Shown: positions 63,599-64,000 of the stretch, one piece after another
Position numbering within the stretch: position 1 is the stretch's first letter
Layout: each line of letters opens with the position of its first letter
NCBI GenBank assembly: GCA_035635555.1
Contig: DASQAT010000046.1
Coordinates: 1 to 64,000 of the forward strand
DNA: 64,000 nt
Direction: 5' to 3'
Origin: Candidatus Dormiibacterota bacterium
GTDB taxonomy: Bacteria; Acidobacteriota; Polarisedimenticolia; Gp22-AA2
Notes under the pieces: generated by a model
Told to the model about the DNA's origin: nothing
What the model saw: only the letters and a program-made list of their open reading frames with translations
Database searches by the model: none
Position numbers and translations under genes: made by a program

Positions 63599-64000
63599 TC
63601 AGTACGCCCGTGGCATCTGGACCTGGCGCCCGATGTGGCCGCTCGCCAATTCCTCGTAGATGGCCATGATTGCTCGCGCATGGCGCTCCGCCGCGAACCG
63701 ATCGACGACCGAGATACGTGCCGCCCGCCCCAAGGCCCCCCGACGGCTACGGTCATTGAGGAGAGAAACGATGGCAACGGCCAGATCCTCCGCCCGCGGG
63801 GGAGGCGGGATCAGGATTCCGTTCTCGTCGTGGCGGATGAGGTCGAGGATTCCCTCGACGGCGACGGACACGACCGGTCTGGCCATGGCCATCGCCTCGA
63901 TGATCGTCCTGCCGAACGACTCCGTGTGCGAAGGCAGCGCGACGACGTCCATGGCCGACAGGAGCGAGCGCACATCGTGGCGCGACCCGAGGAAACGGAT
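63599..64000 (-). CDS. Glycosyltransferase family 4, C-terminal part (5' end outside window)
   Basis: 133 residues of the donor-binding lobe: IRFLGSRHDVRSLLSAMDVV, then ALPSHTESFGRTIIEAMAMA and RPVVSVAVEGILDLIRHDEN, GILIPPPPRAEDLAVAIVSLL. ESFGRTIIEAMAMARP is the E-x7-E nucleotide-sugar motif. The frame is open to the right window edge. The in-frame GTG at 63973 is not a real start, because the residues before it (GSRHD) belong to the conserved glycosyltransferase strand. It converges on the flippase gene, with 129 bases between the stops and no clear terminator. Confidence 0.88.
   Translation of the reverse strand: MRFLGSRHDVRSLLSAMDVVALPSHTESFGRTIIEAMAMARPVVSVAVEGILDLIRHDENGILIPPPPRAEDLAVAIVSLLNDRSRRGALGRAARISVVDRFAAERHARAIMAIYEELASGHIGRQVQMPRAY

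Noticed and set aside
44342-64000. A prophage or integrative element in the glycan region
   Set aside because: No integrase, phage structural gene, transposase or att-like direct repeat was seen. The region looks like a surface-polysaccharide locus with recombination scars.

Overview
The window is uniformly GC-rich with genes packed on both strands and almost no spacer DNA. It encodes LpxH (lipid A synthesis), Do-family HtrA and several lipoproteins, so the host is a diderm (Gram-negative-type) bacterium. Zinc-ribbon, PATAN/DUF4388 and CAD-like carbamoyl-phosphate synthase genes, plus the overall gene mix, suggest an Acidobacteriota-like genome. That placement is inference: there is no rRNA, tRNA or other marker to settle it. 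No rRNA, tRNA, CRISPR array, integrase or complete insertion sequence was seen.

Layout. 1-4.2 kb: the tail of a membrane protein, a HigB/HigA-type toxin-antitoxin pair with an excellent promoter that gives an almost leaderless message, and a divergent DnaE2 error-prone polymerase. 4.2-10.9 kb: HtrA protease, MgtC-like membrane protein, a carboxypeptidase-regulatory-domain/ABC-binding-protein fusion, PurC, NagZ, a possible small RNA, and an M23 peptidase. 10.9-20.8 kb: SecA, GuaB, the operon nnr-GNAT-tsaE, AroC, a P1 peptidase and an alkyltransferase-like DNA repair protein. 20.7-26.2 kb: minus-strand operon tmk-holB-two half ABC exporters. 26.2-30.7 kb: small zinc-ribbon protein and minus-strand operon asnS-rimO-pgpA-ribF. 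30.8-34.4 kb: acetyltransferase, and an EF-G paralog behind a cysteine-rich lipoprotein. 34.5-42.5 kb: nucleotidyltransferase-like protein, nfo, a translationally coupled queuosine block queE-queC-queA-tgt, two lipoproteins and lpxH. 42.5-53.2 kb: class IV aminotransferase, CDF transporter, AsnB, a truncated glycosyltransferase, a secreted protein, CAD-like carA-carB and a DUF4388 protein.

53.2-64 kb is an accessory cell-surface glycan region: an asparagine-synthase-like protein without a glutaminase domain, a second full AsnB, a large polytopic membrane protein, a GDP-mannose-3,5-epimerase-like enzyme, glycosyltransferases and a MurJ/MviN-type flippase. A short decayed copy of the flippase gene lies about 4.7 kb upstream of the intact one, and a glycosyltransferase C-terminal stub lies at 46.2-46.5 kb, both signs of past rearrangement.

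Housekeeping genes are joined by 1-4 bp start/stop overlaps (ATGA, GTGA, TGATG), which implies translational coupling. Several promoters are near-consensus (TTGAC- with 16-18 bp to the -10 box); others look like extended -10 promoters of the form TGCTANNNT. The strongest leads are the toxin-antitoxin/dnaE2 shared control region, the possible GGA-rich small RNA at 9.7-9.9 kb, the CAD-like CarAB, and the recombination scars in the glycan region.
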